From the NCBI RefSeq assembly GCF_002843315.1, contig NZ_MVDD01000015.1, positions 36,105 to 100,104 of the forward strand: DNA of 64,000 bases, read 5' to 3'. Positions within the stretch are counted from its first letter, which is position 1. The number at the start of each line of letters is the position of its first letter. The notes beneath the pieces were generated by a model. The model did no database searches and was not told the origin of the DNA. It saw only the letters and a program-made list of their open reading frames with translations. The stretch comes from Labilibaculum filiforme (GTDB lineage Bacteria > Bacteroidota > Bacteroidia > Bacteroidales > Marinifilaceae). Below are positions 54,697 through 63,147 of this stretch, in pieces. The translations under genes were made by a program, and so were the position numbers.

Positions 54697-56706
54697 ATGA
54701 AACATTTATTTTTAAAGCTAGGAGTGCTAACAATGCTTATGGTTTTGCTATTTTCAAGGCCAATTTTTTCACAGAGTATATCTCGTACAGATTTACCATC
54801 TAGTCAGTTTATTGCTCAAGGATGGGTGCAGGAGTTTCTGCATCGACAAGAGCTTGGCTTAACAGGGCATCCCGAAGAAAGTGGCTGGCCGTTTAATACT
54901 AAATTATGGACTGAAGAGATGGATGTGAAAGATGATGAGTTTCAATATTGGCGATCACCATGGTGGCCATACGAGCATACCGGCTATTATTTAGATGGAG
55001 CATTGCGAACTGCATATGCTATTAATTCTACTTTTTTAATGGATAAGGTAGATGCAAATATCAACTATGTTTTAAGTCATGCAGATGCAGAGGGCAGATT
55101 GCACGCGGGAACTATTGGTGTGGAACACGAATGGTGGCCTATGGTTGTTTTTATGCGCTTGTTATTTGAAAAGTATGATGCTACAAAGAATCCTGAATTA
55201 CTAAAAGTCATCGAAAAGCATTATAAAGTAACTTATCGTTTAGAGGAAAGTTTCCGGGTTCCAAAAACATCAGGTTTTTATGTGAGATCGGTTCTTCATG
55301 TAGAGCACTTGTGCGAACTGTATCGAATTACAGGAGATGATTTTTACTTAAATGTTGCAGAAAAATTGTATGCAGGTTTTCAGAAACAGGCCGAGACCAT
55401 GGGTGTTGAAAATCAAATGTTTCAGTTTTCGGCAAAAGGAATGGCGGAAGAAATAAAATCAACAGGGCATGGGGTAACCTACCACGAGTTTTTGAAACTA
55501 CCAGCCATTTTATTTAAATATACTGGAAAAGAAGAATATAAAAAGGCGATTTATGGGGCTGTAAATCAGTTGGAAACGAATCACGAATTAGCCGATGGTT
55601 TGGCTAGTTGTTCTGAGCCCTTTGCAGGAAAAGGACCCGAAAAAGCTCATGAATTGTGTAATACCATAGATTATAACTGGTCTTTAGGTTTTGCTTTGTT
55701 GGCAACGCGAGATGTTTATTTTGCTGATAAAATGGAAAAGAATTTGTACAATGCAGGATTTTCTGCTGTAACCAGTGATTTTAAAGCACATCAGTATTTT
55801 TCTGCACCCAATTTGGTGATGAGTACGGGAATGTCAAGCGAATTTGATGACGAATGCGATTGGGGATTTGGTTCAAAAGGTCGTTTAAGTTATAAACCAG
55901 GGCACGATACGCAATGCTGTTCGGGAAATGTTCATAGAATGTTTCCAACATTTATTAGCAGAGCTTGCATGACAGCAGGAAATAGAGTAGATCTGGTGTT
56001 TTACCTGCCATCAACAATTAATATTCCACTTGAAAAAGGACTTTTTAGTTTTACACAAAAAACGAATTATCCGTTCGAGCACAAAGTGGATCTTGAAGTC
56101 AATTCGGCACCATCTCAAAAAGTTGATTTCGGATTTCGTATACCATCCTGGTCCGATTCTTATTGTATTTCATTAAATGGAGAAAAAATACATGAAGGAA
56201 CTGAAAAAGCTATTTTTAAAAGCATCAGTCGAAAATTTAAAAGAGGAGATCATATTAAAATTACATTTTCAACAAGCCCGAAGATAGACGATAGAGGGAA
56301 TGGTGTAGCTGTAAATTATGGGCCTTTGGTTTTTTCTCAGCCTATTAAAGCTAAAACCAGATTGATAACAAGTGATTTTGCTAAAAAATGCAGTGCCGAA
56401 TTTCCTGCTTATGAAATTTATCCATTGGAACTGCACGATTGGGCAGTAGCTTTATCGAAAAATATTACACCGTCGGATTTAGAAGTAGTGAGAACCGGCA
56501 ATAAGGGGTATCCATGGGATTATGGAAATTCGCCAATAAAGCTGAAAGTAGTAGCCAAAACGGTTACAAATTGGGAGTTAATTCGATGGCAATCGCTTTC
56601 CCCATTTCCAAATAAGATTGAAACGGACAAGGATATAAAATTGGAGTTGGAACCTATGGGAGGAACCTTGTTACGAATATCAGAGTTTCCAAAAGGGAAT
56701 TTTTAA
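54697..56706 (+). CDS. GH127 (DUF1680) glycosidase
   Basis: About 669 residues. ATG 54697 directly precedes the Sec signal (MKHLFLKLGVLTMLMVLLF); in-frame GTG 54661 and ATG 54673 lie upstream. The alpha/alpha-barrel holds HELCNTIDYNW and, at Cys407-Cys408, HDTQCCSGNVHRM. In GH127 the zinc-bound cysteine of this CC pair is the nucleophile, and the ELC segment supplies the Glu and another zinc-ligand Cys, so the active site is complete. Founding members are beta-L-arabinofuranosidases; in red-algal galactan loci, members act as alpha-1,3-(3,6-anhydro)-D-galactosidases. The large sulfated-galactan PUL nearby favours the second activity, as an inference. It is followed by a GH29 gene. Confidence 0.88.
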   Translation: MKHLFLKLGVLTMLMVLLFSRPIFSQSISRTDLPSSQFIAQGWVQEFLHRQELGLTGHPEESGWPFNTKLWTEEMDVKDDEFQYWRSPWWPYEHTGYYLDGALRTAYAINSTFLMDKVDANINYVLSHADAEGRLHAGTIGVEHEWWPMVVFMRLLFEKYDATKNPELLKVIEKHYKVTYRLEESFRVPKTSGFYVRSVLHVEHLCELYRITGDDFYLNVAEKLYAGFQKQAETMGVENQMFQFSAKGMAEEIKSTGHGVTYHEFLKLPAILFKYTGKEEYKKAIYGAVNQLETNHELADGLASCSEPFAGKGPEKAHELCNTIDYNWSLGFALLATRDVYFADKMEKNLYNAGFSAVTSDFKAHQYFSAPNLVMSTGMSSEFDDECDWGFGSKGRLSYKPGHDTQCCSGNVHRMFPTFISRACMTAGNRVDLVFYLPSTINIPLEKGLFSFTQKTNYPFEHKVDLEVNSAPSQKVDFGFRIPSWSDSYCISLNGEKIHEGTEKAIFKSISRKFKRGDHIKITFSTSPKIDDRGNGVAVNYGPLVFSQPIKAKTRLITSDFAKKCSAEFPAYEIYPLELHDWAVALSKNITPSDLEVVRTGNKGYPWDYGNSPIKLKVVAKTVTNWELIRWQSLSPFPNKIETDKDIKLELEPMGGTLLRISEFPKGNF

Positions 56707-56776
56707 TTTGAAAAATTCACTGTAAACATGCTTGTGCGGTGCAAATTGTATGTAATTGGCTCGTAAAATTTCAGCG

Positions 56777-58300
56777 ATGAGTAGATTTGTTTTTAGTTTT
56801 TATAAAATGATACAGAAAAGAAAATTTGTGAAATTATATCTGTTAGGAATCGTATTTTTCCTATTGATGAAGGTAGGAATGACTCAAGAATATCAAGAAA
56901 CATGGGAGTCTTTGTCTGAGCATACGAAAGTGCCCGAATGGTTTAAGGATGCCAAGATGGGAATCTATTTTCATTGGGGAGTGTATACGGTTCCTGCTTA
57001 TGGCGGTGAATGGTATTCTCGTTGGATGTATCAATATAAGGAATCTGGCTGGGGATCAGGCTGGAAAGAATATCATGAAAATAAATATGGTACGGATTTC
57101 AATTATCACGATTTTATTCCTGCTTTTACTGGAGAGTATTTTGATGCTAAAGAGTGGGTAAAACTTTTTAAAAGTGCAGGTGCTAAATTTGCAGGGCCAG
57201 TTGCTCAACATCACGATGGTTTTGCCATGTGGGATAGCCAAATAAATCCATGGAACGCTAAAGCTAAAGGTCCACATAAGGATATAGTGGGTGAGATGCT
57301 GAGAGCTTTAGAAGAGGAGAACATGAAAACCATAACAACACTTCATCATGCCTTTACTTATCAGTCAGAAAATGCACCGAGTTATTTTAACCTAAATCAT
57401 AAAAATTTAGCAAGCATTACGGATACATCTTTGATGCAATTTTATGGCAAGCTCGCTTTGGAAGAGGGGCGGGAATTTTGGTTGAATTTAACAAACGAAC
57501 TTGTTGATAAATATTCTCCAGACTTAATTTGGTTCGATTCAGATTTGAATAGAATGCCTGTATCCTATCTTAAAAAAATGACGGCACATTTCTTTAATGC
57601 TTCGAAAAATTCAGGGAAAGAAACCGCGATAATTTGCAAGCAAAAGGATCTGCCTGAAAATATACGGATTTATGATATTGAGCGTGGTGGAATGAAGGAG
57701 ACGCCCGAAGATTATTGGATGACTGATATTACGATTAGTGAAAACGGTTTTGGTTGGGGTTATATTGAAGGACAGAAGTATAAATCAGTAGAACTGATTG
57801 TGAGAAATATGATTGATGTTTGGAGTAAAAAAGGGGTTGTTTTGCTTAATGTTTCTCCAACAGCAAAAGGGATTATAAACAAAGAACAGCGAGAGATATT
57901 AAAGCAGATAGGTTGGTGGTTAAAAATTCACAACGAGGCCGTTTATACTACTAGAACGCATAGTATTTATGGTTATGGCATTGCAGAAGTTCAAGATGGA
58001 AGTCATGGAGGACAAGCATCGACTATAAATTATTCGTCTAAGGATATTCGTTTTACTTTATCAAAAGATGGAAAATCATTGTATGCTTTTCTTTTGGGAA
58101 AGCCCAATGCCGATACAACAATCAAACTTGAGCACATATGGGCGAAGAATAATTCGGCTGTGAAAAAGGTGACACTTATTGAAAATTGTAGAGAAATGGA
58201 ATTCAAATATTTTCAAAAAGAACAAATGTTGGAGGTCAAAGTGCCCAAGGATATTGTTTTTAACAATTACGCATCTGTGTTTAAAATAGAGTTTGATTAA
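56777..58300 (+). CDS. GH29 alpha-L-fucosidase/alpha-L-galactosidase
   Basis: About 507 residues from ATG 56777; alternatives are TTG 56756 and ATG 56807, the last starting just before the basic n-region KRKFVK of the signal. GH29 features: WFKDAKMGIYFHWGVYTVPAYGGEWY, KFAGPVAQHHDGFAMWDS, the nucleophile strand PDLIWFDSDL (Asp254), and the downstream GWGYIEGQKYKS and GVVLLNVSPTAKG. A C-terminal beta domain follows. GH29 removes alpha-linked L-fucose, but some members from algal-galactan loci remove L-galactose or its 6-sulfate. With GH127, and near a sulfatase-rich PUL, L-galactose from a porphyran-like part is plausible; fucose remains equally possible. It lies 70 bp after GH127 and is probably co-transcribed. 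Confidence 0.88.
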   Translation: MSRFVFSFYKMIQKRKFVKLYLLGIVFFLLMKVGMTQEYQETWESLSEHTKVPEWFKDAKMGIYFHWGVYTVPAYGGEWYSRWMYQYKESGWGSGWKEYHENKYGTDFNYHDFIPAFTGEYFDAKEWVKLFKSAGAKFAGPVAQHHDGFAMWDSQINPWNAKAKGPHKDIVGEMLRALEEENMKTITTLHHAFTYQSENAPSYFNLNHKNLASITDTSLMQFYGKLALEEGREFWLNLTNELVDKYSPDLIWFDSDLNRMPVSYLKKMTAHFFNASKNSGKETAIICKQKDLPENIRIYDIERGGMKETPEDYWMTDITISENGFGWGYIEGQKYKSVELIVRNMIDVWSKKGVVLLNVSPTAKGIINKEQREILKQIGWWLKIHNEAVYTTRTHSIYGYGIAEVQDGSHGGQASTINYSSKDIRFTLSKDGKSLYAFLLGKPNADTTIKLEHIWAKNNSAVKKVTLIENCREMEFKYFQKEQMLEVKVPKDIVFNNYASVFKIEFD

Positions 58301-58524
58301 ACTCAGTTAAATTGTTGTTTTAGCTTTTTAAAAATGATTGGTCTAAAGTGACTTAGGTTAAATTGTTTGTTTTAGAAACAGAATGATTAATAGTAGTTTA
58401 GAACTTCAGAAATCTCATTTTTGTTGGGTGAAAAATAAGTTGCAAAAAATTGTTCTAAACTTTTGGTTATAATAGATGTTTTGGCTGATTTATAAGCTCC
58501 TTGCATATGGCATATGTGCTTTAT

Positions 58525-58629
58525 TTTTCTTAGAGTTCTACTCGTCTGCGAATATCTTTATGCCTTTTTATTGGATGATCACATTCATTTTTTATCTCTT
58601 TCAGCTTTTTCTCAAAAGCTTTGTTGACC
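58525..58629 (-). pseudogene. possible C-terminal gene remnant
   Basis: A short open frame on the minus strand with strongly charged, protein-like composition ends in a proper stop, but an in-frame stop lies two codons upstream of it and no start exists. The source family is not recognised. It could be chance; neighbouring bases give no mobile-element signature. Confidence 0.2.
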
Positions 58630-58752
58630 TGTTAATAATTAGCTGAAAGGTACAGTGTGGAATGGTGTTTTACTATGTTTTAGGTTCTGCTCGATCCTAC
58701 TTAAGTATTCTTCTATAAAATTAGTAAATAGTGTATTTCAAAATTATGAAAA

Positions 58753-58779
58753 ACGCGCAGGCATGCAATATCTGCGTGT
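58753..58779 (-). terminator. hairpin with minus-strand U tract
   Basis: An 8-bp stem with one G-U pair and an 11-nt loop; read on the minus strand, TTTTTC follows. It would end transcription coming leftward from the fbp side, or be the leftover terminator of a lost gene. Confidence 0.35.
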
Positions 58780-59091
58780 AAAAAGAGATAAAATTTTTGA
58801 TCGGATTTTGCACTTTCTTAAAGAGGACTACTATTTTTTAATAGAAGAGTTGTAACAGTTTTCGAAAGTTTTCAAAATTGATAAATGGTTCAATTTGTCA
58901 ATTGGTGTGAGATACCTTGTTTTTTTTTGGAAGCCACCTAATGTCTTTCTAACTTAAGGGCTTGCTTTATGGAGCATCTGCTTGGAATCAAATTCTAGTT
59001 TTTTCTTAGTTACAATAATGGGAAAAGCTTGTTTTAACTCACTAACGAAGAGCATTTGGAGGTCATTTTAAACGAATAGATACATAAATAT

Positions 59092-61092
59092 ATGGTACCC
59101 AACTACGAGAAAGATCAATTGTTAAAAAACAATTACAGTGACGATGAATTACGATTTCTTAATTTGCTTGCCGAAAAATTTCCAACCGTTCAGGCGGCTT
59201 GTACCGAAATTATCAACCTCGAGTCCATATTAAATCTGCCCAAAGGAACAGAGCATTTTCTTACGGATATTCATGGCGAATACGAGACTTTTAGTCACGT
59301 GTTAAGAAATGCATCTGGAATGGTGCGAAAGAAGATTGATATTGTATACGGCGATACGCTTAGCGAGAAAGAGAAAACTCAGTTGGCAATATTAATCTAC
59401 TATCCCGAGGAGAAACTAAAACTAATAACTAACGAACAGGAGGATTTAAACAAGTGGTTCGGAATTACACTTCGTCGTTTAATCGAGGTGGCTCGTGTTT
59501 CTGCTGATAAGTACACCCAATCAAAAGTGCGAAAGGCAATGCCTCCCGATTTTGCCTATGTAATTGATGAGCTGCTAAATGAGCCAACTGCAAAAAAAGA
59601 AAAGTATTTCGATTGCATTATTCAATCCATTATTGATGTAGACCGAGCCAATCAATTTATTGTGGCAATCAGTAAATTTATACAGCGTTTACTGATCGAT
59701 CGATTGCATATTATTGGCGATATTTACGATCGGGGACCATTTGCAGATAAGGTGATGGATGTAATTCACGATCATTATTCGGTCGATATTCAATGGGGAA
59801 ACCATGATATTGTATGGATGGCGGCGGCAACCGGAATTCGTGCCAGCATTGCTGCAGTAATCCGTTTAAGTGCCCGATACAACAATTTGGATACATTGGA
59901 AGATGCTTATGGAATTAATCTGATGCCACTAGCTACCTTTGCAATGAAAGCTTACAAAGGCGATCCATGCGAAGCTTTTATTCCTAAAAATACTCCTGCC
60001 GAAAATATTGGTTCTACTCAAATAAAACTGACGAGTAAAATGCACAAAGCCATTATGGTGATTGAAATGAAATTGGCAGGAGAAATCATACAACGAAATC
60101 CAGAAATGGAGATGGAAAATAGATTGTTGCTGGATAAAATTAATTTCGAGAAAGGAACCGTTACCATCGATGGGCGAGAGCTGGAATTGAACGATACCTT
60201 ATTTCCTACCATTGATCCAAAACATCCGTATCGACTAACAAAGGAGGAGAAAGACCTGGCCGAAAAGCTTCGTTATTCATTTTTGTATTGCGAAAAACTG
60301 CAACGGCACATTAAAACATTGTTTTCAAAAGGGGGAACTTACCTTTCTTATAATTCAAATTTACTTTTTCATGGTTGTATTCCGCTCGACGAAAATGGGG
60401 ATTTTAAAGCGCTTATTTTACAGGGAGAGAGCTACAAGGGAAAAGCACTTTGCGATCAGTTCGATTTGATTTGTCGTCGTGCCTACTTTAATCGGGAACA
60501 TCCCGAAAGAACCAGCAAAGACAGGGATTACATGTGGTATCTTTGGAGTGGAGCATACTCTCCGCTTTTCGGAAAAAAGAAGATGGCCACTTTCGAGCGT
60601 TATTTTTTGAGCGATAAGGAAGCACAACAGGAGGAAAGCAATACCTACTATAAATTGCGAGACGATAAGGAGGCCTGTTGTCGTATTTTAGAGGAGTTTG
60701 GACTCGACCCTGAAGTTGCCCACATTGTTAATGGTCATGTGCCTGTAAAAGTGGCAAAGGGAGAAAGTCCGGTGAAAGCCGAGGGAAAACTTTTTGTGAT
60801 TGATGGTGGAATGTCGAAACCTTACCAAAAAGTAACCGGTATTGCTGGTTATACCTTAATTTATGATTCTTATAGTTTAATTCTTGCAGAACATACCTCT
60901 TTCGAATCAAAACGAAGAGCCATACTCGATGAGGTTGATATCGTCTCCACACGAAGCATGATTGAGCATGCTACCAAACGTATTCGTGTTGGCGATACTT
61001 ATATCGGCAAAAACCTGCGACAGCAAATTCAAGATTTGAACCGACTATTGGAAGCTTACCGGAAAGGGATTGTGAAAATTAAAAGAGTGTAG
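59092..61092 (+). CDS. fbp: fructose-1,6-bisphosphatase class III
   Basis: 666 residues, the usual length of the class III (Firmicutes-type) enzyme, which many Bacteroidota carry. Metallophosphatase motifs are GDIYDRGPFADKVMD, WGNHDIVWMAA and, near the C-terminus, HIVNGHVPVKVAKGESP with GGMSKPYQ. The N-terminal helical part (AEKFPTVQAACTEIINLESI and KGTEHFLTDIHGEYETFSHVL) is also typical. It converts fructose-1,6-bisphosphate to fructose-6-phosphate in gluconeogenesis, in the cytoplasm. It is separate from the PUL, although gluconeogenic flux would be relevant to growth on galactans. No operon partner. Confidence 0.96.
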   Translation: MVPNYEKDQLLKNNYSDDELRFLNLLAEKFPTVQAACTEIINLESILNLPKGTEHFLTDIHGEYETFSHVLRNASGMVRKKIDIVYGDTLSEKEKTQLAILIYYPEEKLKLITNEQEDLNKWFGITLRRLIEVARVSADKYTQSKVRKAMPPDFAYVIDELLNEPTAKKEKYFDCIIQSIIDVDRANQFIVAISKFIQRLLIDRLHIIGDIYDRGPFADKVMDVIHDHYSVDIQWGNHDIVWMAAATGIRASIAAVIRLSARYNNLDTLEDAYGINLMPLATFAMKAYKGDPCEAFIPKNTPAENIGSTQIKLTSKMHKAIMVIEMKLAGEIIQRNPEMEMENRLLLDKINFEKGTVTIDGRELELNDTLFPTIDPKHPYRLTKEEKDLAEKLRYSFLYCEKLQRHIKTLFSKGGTYLSYNSNLLFHGCIPLDENGDFKALILQGESYKGKALCDQFDLICRRAYFNREHPERTSKDRDYMWYLWSGAYSPLFGKKKMATFERYFLSDKEAQQEESNTYYKLRDDKEACCRILEEFGLDPEVAHIVNGHVPVKVAKGESPVKAEGKLFVIDGGMSKPYQKVTGIAGYTLIYDSYSLILAEHTSFESKRRAILDEVDIVSTRSMIEHATKRIRVGDTYIGKNLRQQIQDLNRLLEAYRKGIVKIKRV

Positions 61093-61094
61093 GC

Positions 61095-61153
61095 TCTGGA
61101 AAATGGAAATTTCAGCTCCCGCAGATTTTTGTCTGCGGGAAAAGAGTTCCAGA
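61095..61153. other. nested stem-loop in the fbp 3' region
   Basis: Outer arms TCTGGA (61095-61100) and TCCAGA (61148-61153) enclose a perfect 8-bp inner stem, CCCGCAGA (61118-61125) with TCTGCGGG (61132-61139). No T run follows on either strand, so it is not a classical terminator; it may stabilise the mRNA 3' end of either convergent gene. Confidence 0.5.
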
Positions 61154-61218
61154 TTTGTAATCCGTTTTGTATTTTATAATCATTGGAAATGATGCTTTTG
61201 CAGAAGAACAATTACAAT

Positions 61219-61689
61219 TTAATTCTCCACCACCTTCAACTCATAATAAGTAGTTTCTGGATCAATCTCACGAGTAAAATGGATGTCTTTATTGTTGAGA
61301 AGTACAATTTCTGCAGTTGTGTAAATAATATTGCCATCTACCAAATGCCCACCAATGGTGTTGCCTGTGCTATCCGATACCGAAATATGAATGTGATTAT
61401 TTGCTCCATTGTCGGCAAAAGTTCCGGTAAGCGAAACAATTTCGAAATGACCTTTTAAATGCAGCAACCTTTGTTGATTTGCCAGACGAATTGTTAATTC
61501 TCTTAAGCTACCAACGCAGGTAGAAATGGATGCCGATTGCAATTGTTTCGTACTAACGAATTGTGCCATTTCTTGTTTTAAATCCATTCCTGGTTTTAAT
61601 CGTAGGCCGTAGCTTTCCACATTATTTTTTTGGCAAGAAAGCAAACCAATAAACATGGCAAGAATAAGGCAGGGTTTCAATTTTAACAT
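61219..61689 (-). CDS. lipoprotein with PPC (DUF296) domain
   Basis: 156 residues with a clear lipoprotein signal (LAMFIGLLSC, Cys19). The mature part matches the PPC (plants and prokaryotes conserved) domain: YGLRLKPGMDLKQEM, then NNHIHISVSDSTGNTIGGHL with the conserved H-x-H and GGH metal-ligand-like histidines, and a final TYYELKVVEN. Cytoplasmic PPC proteins are usually single-domain trimers, in plants fused to DNA-binding AT-hooks. Export by a lipobox is unusual for the family and rules out a DNA-binding role here. Function unknown. It converges on fbp. Confidence 0.75.
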   Translation of the reverse strand: MLKLKPCLILAMFIGLLSCQKNNVESYGLRLKPGMDLKQEMAQFVSTKQLQSASISTCVGSLRELTIRLANQQRLLHLKGHFEIVSLTGTFADNGANNHIHISVSDSTGNTIGGHLVDGNIIYTTAEIVLLNNKDIHFTREIDPETTYYELKVVEN

Positions 61690-61981
61690 CGGTGATTTTT
61701 TAGTGAGATGTAAAATTAGAAATTATAAAACTTTTAGAGGCGATAAAAGAAGTAAAGTTTTATGTCGCATTCCTATGCTTCTCCTAGTATATTTTTCCAG
61801 CGACTTTATTGGCTTTTAAGTTTTTGTTAAAAATAAGCTATTGAAAGAATAGCATAATTTATAACTTAGGGATATTTCTTCGTGATATCAGGAAAACTCA
61901 GTTGTTTTTGTTTCCCTTTTTAATTTCACGAAGGAGTAATAATATTTTTGTATAAAAAGATAATTTGGAGGAGAAAGAGCT
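61690..61981. other. intergenic region with promoter for leader array
   Basis: No gene. TATTTTTG at 61943-61950 fits the -7 consensus TAnnTTTG exactly and would start transcription a few bases before the first leader unit. GGAGGAG at 61967-61973 resembles a Shine-Dalgarno sequence 8 bases before the ATG that opens that unit. The minus-strand promoter of the PPC lipoprotein is also here. Confidence 0.5.
61943..61950 (+). promoter_or_regulatory. candidate -7 box of the glyoxalase leader transcript
   Basis: TATTTTTG is an exact match to TAnnTTTG, placing the start site just upstream of the repeat array. No matching -33 element at normal spacing was seen. Confidence 0.4.
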
Positions 61982-62351
61982 ATGAAACGTCCATGACAAA
62001 GGTGTTTTGACACACAGGGAAATGATTATCCCAACATGGTAAGTTCCATATGGCAACTAAAAATCAAATAATAATCATATGAAACGTCCATGTACAAAGC
62101 TTTCTACACACAGGGAGATGATTATATGGTAAGTTCCATATGACAAAAACATAAAGTAATAATCATATGAAACGTCCATGACAAAGGTGTTTTGACACAC
62201 AGGGAAATGATTATCCCAACATGGTAAGTTCCATATGGCAACTAAAAATCAAATAATAATCATATGAAACGTCCATGTATAAAGCTTTCTGCACACAGGG
62301 AGATGATTATATGGTAAGTTCCATATGACAAAAACATAAAGTAATAATCAT
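61982..62351 (+). repeat. 2 x 185-bp tandem array of a structured leader element
   Basis: Two 185-bp copies (61982-62166, 62167-62351) differ at only two positions. Each copy is two related units: A (97 bp; 61982, 62167) and B (88 bp; 62079, 62264), so the basic element occurs four times. Every unit starts ATGAAACG and ends ATAATCAT. In unit A, CCATG (61991-61995) pairs with CATGG (62035-62039), enclosing hairpins GTGT/ACAC (62002-62013) and GGGA/TCCC (62017-62032); a palindrome CCATATGG follows. ATGATTAT in the second hairpin is also complementary to ATAATCAT next to the following ATG, which could hide the start site. One of the two differences between copies (A to G at 62108 versus 62292) keeps a possible pair as G-U. 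The last unit ends exactly at the glyoxalase start codon. A diverged copy is at 27611. Confidence 0.75.
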
Positions 62352-62741
62352 ATGAAATACAAATTAGAACACGCATGTATTCGAGTAATGGATTTAGACA
62401 AGTCGTTGGAATTCTACAAAAAAGCATTGTCTTTAGAGGAAGTAAGAAGACTGGATTATCCTGATTATAAGTTTACCCTGGTGTATTTGAGCGATGAAGA
62501 TAAAAATTTTGAAATAGAATTAACACATAATTATAATCCCGAGAAACCTTACGAGATGGGAAATGGATTCAGCCATTTTGCATTAACCGTGAGTGACTTG
62601 GAAAGTTCTTATGAATTTCATAAAAATATGGGGCTCGAAATTACAGCGCTTAAAGGGCTGCCCGGTGAAAAACCTAAATATTATTTCATTACCGATCCTG
62701 ACGGATATAAGATGGAAATTATTAGAGGGGATGAGCTTTAA
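62352..62741 (+). CDS. glyoxalase I-like VOC-family protein
   Basis: 129 residues. The vicinal-oxygen-chelate fold has two beta-alpha-beta-beta-beta modules. All four metal ligands of glyoxalase I are in place: His7 (EHACIRV), Glu56 (FEIELTHNY), His75 (GFSHFALTV) and Glu122 (GYKMEIIRG). Glyoxalase I isomerises the hemithioacetal of methylglyoxal with a thiol; since Bacteroidota often lack glutathione, the thiol partner is uncertain and no gene symbol is given. The ATG is the last in a series of five ATGAAA starts created by the tandem leader units. The unusual 370-bp leader suggests that its expression is tightly controlled, perhaps by a small molecule or stress. Confidence 0.85.
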   Translation: MKYKLEHACIRVMDLDKSLEFYKKALSLEEVRRLDYPDYKFTLVYLSDEDKNFEIELTHNYNPEKPYEMGNGFSHFALTVSDLESSYEFHKNMGLEITALKGLPGEKPKYYFITDPDGYKMEIIRGDEL

Positions 62742-63040
62742 GTGAGAGGTGTTAAACATTTTTATTTCAGATGCTCTTAAAAATAAAACACCAAATGATT
62801 TTTTAAATTGTGGGAGTAGTAATTTTAGTTCTTAGGCGGAAATAGAAGTCTTTCGAATGGGCATGAATGAGTTTCTCTTTCACCGTTTTGTAGTAGCCAT
62901 TTCAGGTCGTTTTTTTGTCTTGTTTTTATACTTTTAAAGCTACAAAAAGCATCTTAAACCGCAATATTTAAGTAAATATAAGGCAAAATAAAAGCGACTG
63001 TATGGCGTGCAATCGCTTAATAATCAGTAATCTTACATTG
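62742..63040. other. intergenic region with weak terminator
   Basis: No gene. GGTGTT (62749-62754) pairs with AACACC (62787-62792) and ATTTTT (62758-62763) with AAAAAT (62779-62784), followed by ATTTTTT a few bases on, giving a weak terminator for the glyoxalase. The rest holds nothing recognised. Confidence 0.4.
62749..62804 (+). terminator. weak intrinsic terminator after the glyoxalase
   Basis: A two-part stem (6 + 6 bp with internal loops), then AAATGATTTTTT. The A-T-rich inner stem makes it weak. Confidence 0.35.
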
Positions 63041-63083
63041 TCGGGGCGAGAAGATTCGAACTTCCGACCCCACGCCCCCCAGA
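63041..63083 (-). tRNA. 3' half of a tRNA-Pro(GGG) gene: attachment-site fragment
   Basis: On the minus strand, the acceptor strand CGCCCCG plus discriminator A ends at 63041, preceded by an intact T arm (GGAAG, loop TTCGAAT, CTTCT), a variable region and an anticodon loop CTGGGGG with GGG at 34-36. The acceptor strand would need CGGGGCG at the 5' end, the C1-G72 start typical of tRNA-Pro. That 5' half, the D arm and the 5' side of the anticodon stem are absent. A 3' tRNA half cut at the anticodon loop is the usual product of tyrosine-integrase insertion into a tRNA gene. By orientation, the element and the intact tRNA should lie to the right of this window. Confidence 0.7.
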
Positions 63084-63147
63084 CACAACCACTCTATCGT
63101 TAATTGTCTGTAAGCCAGTGGTTATGAGAGGGTGGGGGTTTGGATTT

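Larger units (their letters stand above)
58301..59091. other. 791-bp intergenic region before fbp
   Basis: No intact gene is convincing. On the minus strand at about 58525-58629 a 34-codon frame (NKAFEKKLKEIKNECDHP, then IKRHKDIRRRVEL) reads like the C-terminal end of a protein but is preceded by a stop, so it may be a gene remnant. A hairpin, ACGCGCAG (58753-58760) with CTGCGTGT (58772-58779), is followed on the minus strand by TTTTT. A 66-codon + strand frame at 58655 has no support. The fbp promoter must be near 59000. Confidence 0.4.

Noticed and set aside
58655..58855. 66-codon + strand frame in the gap before fbp
   Set aside because: It crosses the 58753-58779 hairpin, has no recognisable start signal and no family resemblance; treated as noncoding.
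61118..61139. Rho-independent terminator after fbp
   Set aside because: Perfect stem but no T run on either strand; listed only as a stem-loop.
61183..61458. 91-codon + strand frame opposite the PPC lipoprotein
   Set aside because: Shadow frame of a well-supported minus-strand gene with lipobox and PPC motifs.
61982..62351. CRISPR array
   Set aside because: Units are 97 and 88 bp, contiguous, without unique spacers, and end at a start codon; this is a tandem leader, not repeats with spacers.
61982..62351. Array of small peptide genes starting ATGAAACG
   Set aside because: The frames are not conserved: unit A stops after 4 codons, unit B after 17, and the diverged copy at 27611 runs 31 codons in a different sequence. 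Structure is better conserved than any peptide.
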